The position numbers and the translations under genes are program-made. This document shows positions 62,692 to 64,000 of a stretch of 64,000 bases of DNA, in pieces. Numbering within the stretch: the first letter of the stretch is position 1; each line of letters starts with the position of its first letter. The notes beneath the pieces were generated by a model. The model had not been told where the DNA came from. It was given only the letters and a program-made list of their open reading frames with translations, and did no database searches. The stretch lies in contig NZ_CP095741.1 of the NCBI RefSeq assembly GCF_023078475.1, forward strand, positions 1,054,001 through 1,118,000. Direction: 5' to 3'. Origin of the DNA: Luteibacter aegosomaticola. GTDB taxonomy: Bacteria; Pseudomonadota; Gammaproteobacteria; Xanthomonadales; Rhodanobacteraceae.

Positions 62692-64000
62692 CACAATCCC
62701 TGGTAATTCGGCCCAGACCCGCCCTCAGGCGTAACCCAGGTAATGATCTGGTAAGGGTCCTTGATATCACACGTCTTGCAATGCACGCAGTTCGCCGAGT
62801 TGATCTGCAGCCGGCGGCCTCCCTCATCCTCGACCATTTCGTACACGCCGGCCGGGCAGAAGCGCTGGCAGGGGTTGCCGTACTCGGTGGTGCAACGATC
62901 CACGCAAATCGACGTATCGGCCACCTTCAGGTGCACCGGCTGGTCTTCGTCGTGTTCGGTGGCTGCAAAATATACGGATGCCAGGCGGTCGCGCGGTGCG
63001 AGCGTGCGGTCCACGTAATCCTTCTTCGGCGCTTCGTACTTGCCCAGCTTCGCCAGCGATGACCAGTCGGCGTGATTCTTCAGGGTCCACGGCGATGCGC
63101 CGCCCGTGAGCGTCTCCCAGGCCGCATTGATCAGGCCGCGCCACAGGCCCTTGTTGAAGCCGGGGCGGATGTTTCGCACCTTCTTCAGTTCGGCGACGAC
63201 GGCGGAGTCGCGCAGCTTCGCATCCCACCCCGCCGGATTTAGCTGCGTGGCCACGAGGTGCTCGGCCGCGAGCATGCCCGAGGCGATGGCCTGGTGCGTG
63301 CCCTTGATCTTCGGCACGTTCACGAGGCCGGCGGAATCGCCGATCAGGATGGCGCCGGGCATCTCCACCTTCGGCAGCGACTGGAAGCCGCCTTCGATAA
63401 TGGCGCGCGCGCCGGCCGAGACGATATTGCCGCCTTCGAGCAGGCCCTTCACGTTCGGGTGGTGCTTGAACTGCTGGAACGCCTCGAACGGCGAGAAGTT
63501 CGGATCGGGGTAATCCAGGCCCACGACGAAGCCGACCGCCACGCGATCGTTATCCAGGTGATAGAGGAAACTGCCGCCATAGGTATCGTTGGCGAGCGGC
63601 CAGCCGGTGGTGTGCACCACCTTGCCCGGCTCACCGCGGCCGGCGGGTAGCTGCCACAGCTCCTTGATGCCGATGCCGTAGGTCTGCGGATCGCTGTTCG
63701 CGTCGAGATCGAACTGCTTGATCAGCGCCTTGCTGATATGGCCACGGCAGCCCTCGGCCAGCACGGTGACTTTGGCGCGGATATCGATGCCTTCGGTGTA
63801 GCCGGGCTTGTGGGTGCCATCGCGAGCGATGCCCATGTCGCCAATGCGCACGCCGTTCACCGCACCGCTTTCGTCGAACAGCGCTTCGGCCGCTGCGTAG
63901 CCCGGGAACACGTCCACGCCAAGGGCTTCGGCCTGCGGGGCCAGCCACGCGCACATGGCGCCCAGGCTGACGATCACGTTGCCGTGGTTGTTCATCTGCG
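62691..64000 (-). CDS. Electron transfer flavoprotein-ubiquinone oxidoreductase, N-terminus beyond right edge
   Basis: Membrane-associated FAD/4Fe-4S enzyme passing electrons from ETF to ubiquinone. About 436 codons are in the window, open to the edge; the family is about 550 residues, so roughly 110 N-terminal residues (including the FAD Rossmann motif) are outside. Visible: NNHGNVIVSLGAMCAWLAPQAE, TVLAEGCRGHISKALIKQF, GDSAGLVNVPKIKGTHQAI, and the C-terminal ferredoxin-like cysteines CVDRC, PCQRFCPAGVYE and CVHCKTCDIKDP. An internal ATG near the edge is not the start. Partner of etfBA at 48-49 kb. Confidence 0.95.
   Translation of the reverse strand, partial: QMNNHGNVIVSLGAMCAWLAPQAEALGVDVFPGYAAAEALFDESGAVNGVRIGDMGIARDGTHKPGYTEGIDIRAKVTVLAEGCRGHISKALIKQFDLDANSDPQTYGIGIKELWQLPAGRGEPGKVVHTTGWPLANDTYGGSFLYHLDNDRVAVGFVVGLDYPDPNFSPFEAFQQFKHHPNVKGLLEGGNIVSAGARAIIEGGFQSLPKVEMPGAILIGDSAGLVNVPKIKGTHQAIASGMLAAEHLVATQLNPAGWDAKLRDSAVVAELKKVRNIRPGFNKGLWRGLINAAWETLTGGASPWTLKNHADWSSLAKLGKYEAPKKDYVDRTLAPRDRLASVYFAATEHDEDQPVHLKVADTSICVDRCTTEYGNPCQRFCPAGVYEMVEDEGGRRLQINSANCVHCKTCDIKDPYQIITWVTPEGGSGPNYQGL

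Overview
The window looks like the chromosome of a GC-rich gammaproteobacterium of the order Xanthomonadales, most likely Rhodanobacteraceae (Luteibacter/Dyella-like). The reasons are protein style (class I aldolase beside gap/pyk/pgk/tkt, DUF4398 lipoprotein pairs, PilU, cupin-fused ManC), strong GC-ending codon use in housekeeping genes, and a polysaccharide locus lying between a cystathionine gamma-lyase gene and etfA, the same address as the variable LPS locus of Xanthomonas. No tRNA, rRNA, CRISPR array, transposase or integrase was seen.

Region 1 (1-17 kb) is central carbon metabolism: gap (cut by the left edge), a secreted S1/P1 nuclease, pyk, ugd, class I fba, two tandem outer-membrane beta-barrel genes, tkt, then gph-pgk and maiA. 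Between tkt and gph lies an accessory block (about 10.4-15.1 kb) with two secreted bulb-type lectin genes, an OafA-like acyltransferase with an SGNH domain, and a small secreted protein of unknown function. This block carries four copies of an ~80 bp repeat with rigid internal spacing, built from DnaA-box-like TTATCCACA sequences and a hairpin.

Region 2 (17.7-24.2 kb) holds pilU, two DUF4398 proteins, a YdcH-like protein, cbs and glmS. Four REP/REPIN-like TGTAGGAGCG repeats sit at gene ends between 3 and 20.3 kb; none was noticed to the right of that.

Region 3 (24.2-47.7 kb) is surface polysaccharide synthesis. It has a QdtC/FdtC-like acetyltransferase, GtrA, the rmlBACD operon (dTDP-L-rhamnose) and the cystathionine gamma-lyase gene. 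These are followed by an ABC-exported polymer system: wzm, wzt, an FkbM methyltransferase, a 1128-aa protein with two GT4 modules, gmd-rmd (GDP-D-rhamnose), manB, a second FkbM methyltransferase and manC. A separate minus-strand operon then encodes a HAD-UbiA fusion, a large multi-membrane protein, an SMR-type small membrane protein and a GT4 enzyme. This set looks like a polyprenyl-phosphate-pentose pathway with its flippase and transferase.

Region 4 (47.7-64 kb) contains etfBA, a type V autotransporter and a second polysaccharide block: a GtrB-like GT2, GT4, an LPG-synthase-like flippase, a 773-aa membrane protein, a second double-GT4 protein, a 78-aa small ORF and another glycosyltransferase. 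The last of these is translationally coupled to the ETF-ubiquinone oxidoreductase gene, which is cut by the right edge.

The genes supply activated sugars (UDP-glucuronate, dTDP-L-rhamnose, GDP-mannose, GDP-D-rhamnose, glucosamine-6-phosphate) and the machinery to polymerise, methylate, acetylate and export a D-rhamnose-type O-antigen, plus two periplasmic side-branch systems. The lectin family found here has relatives that recognise D-rhamnose polymers in other bacteria, so the lectin block and the polysaccharide block may be functionally linked; that link is inference.
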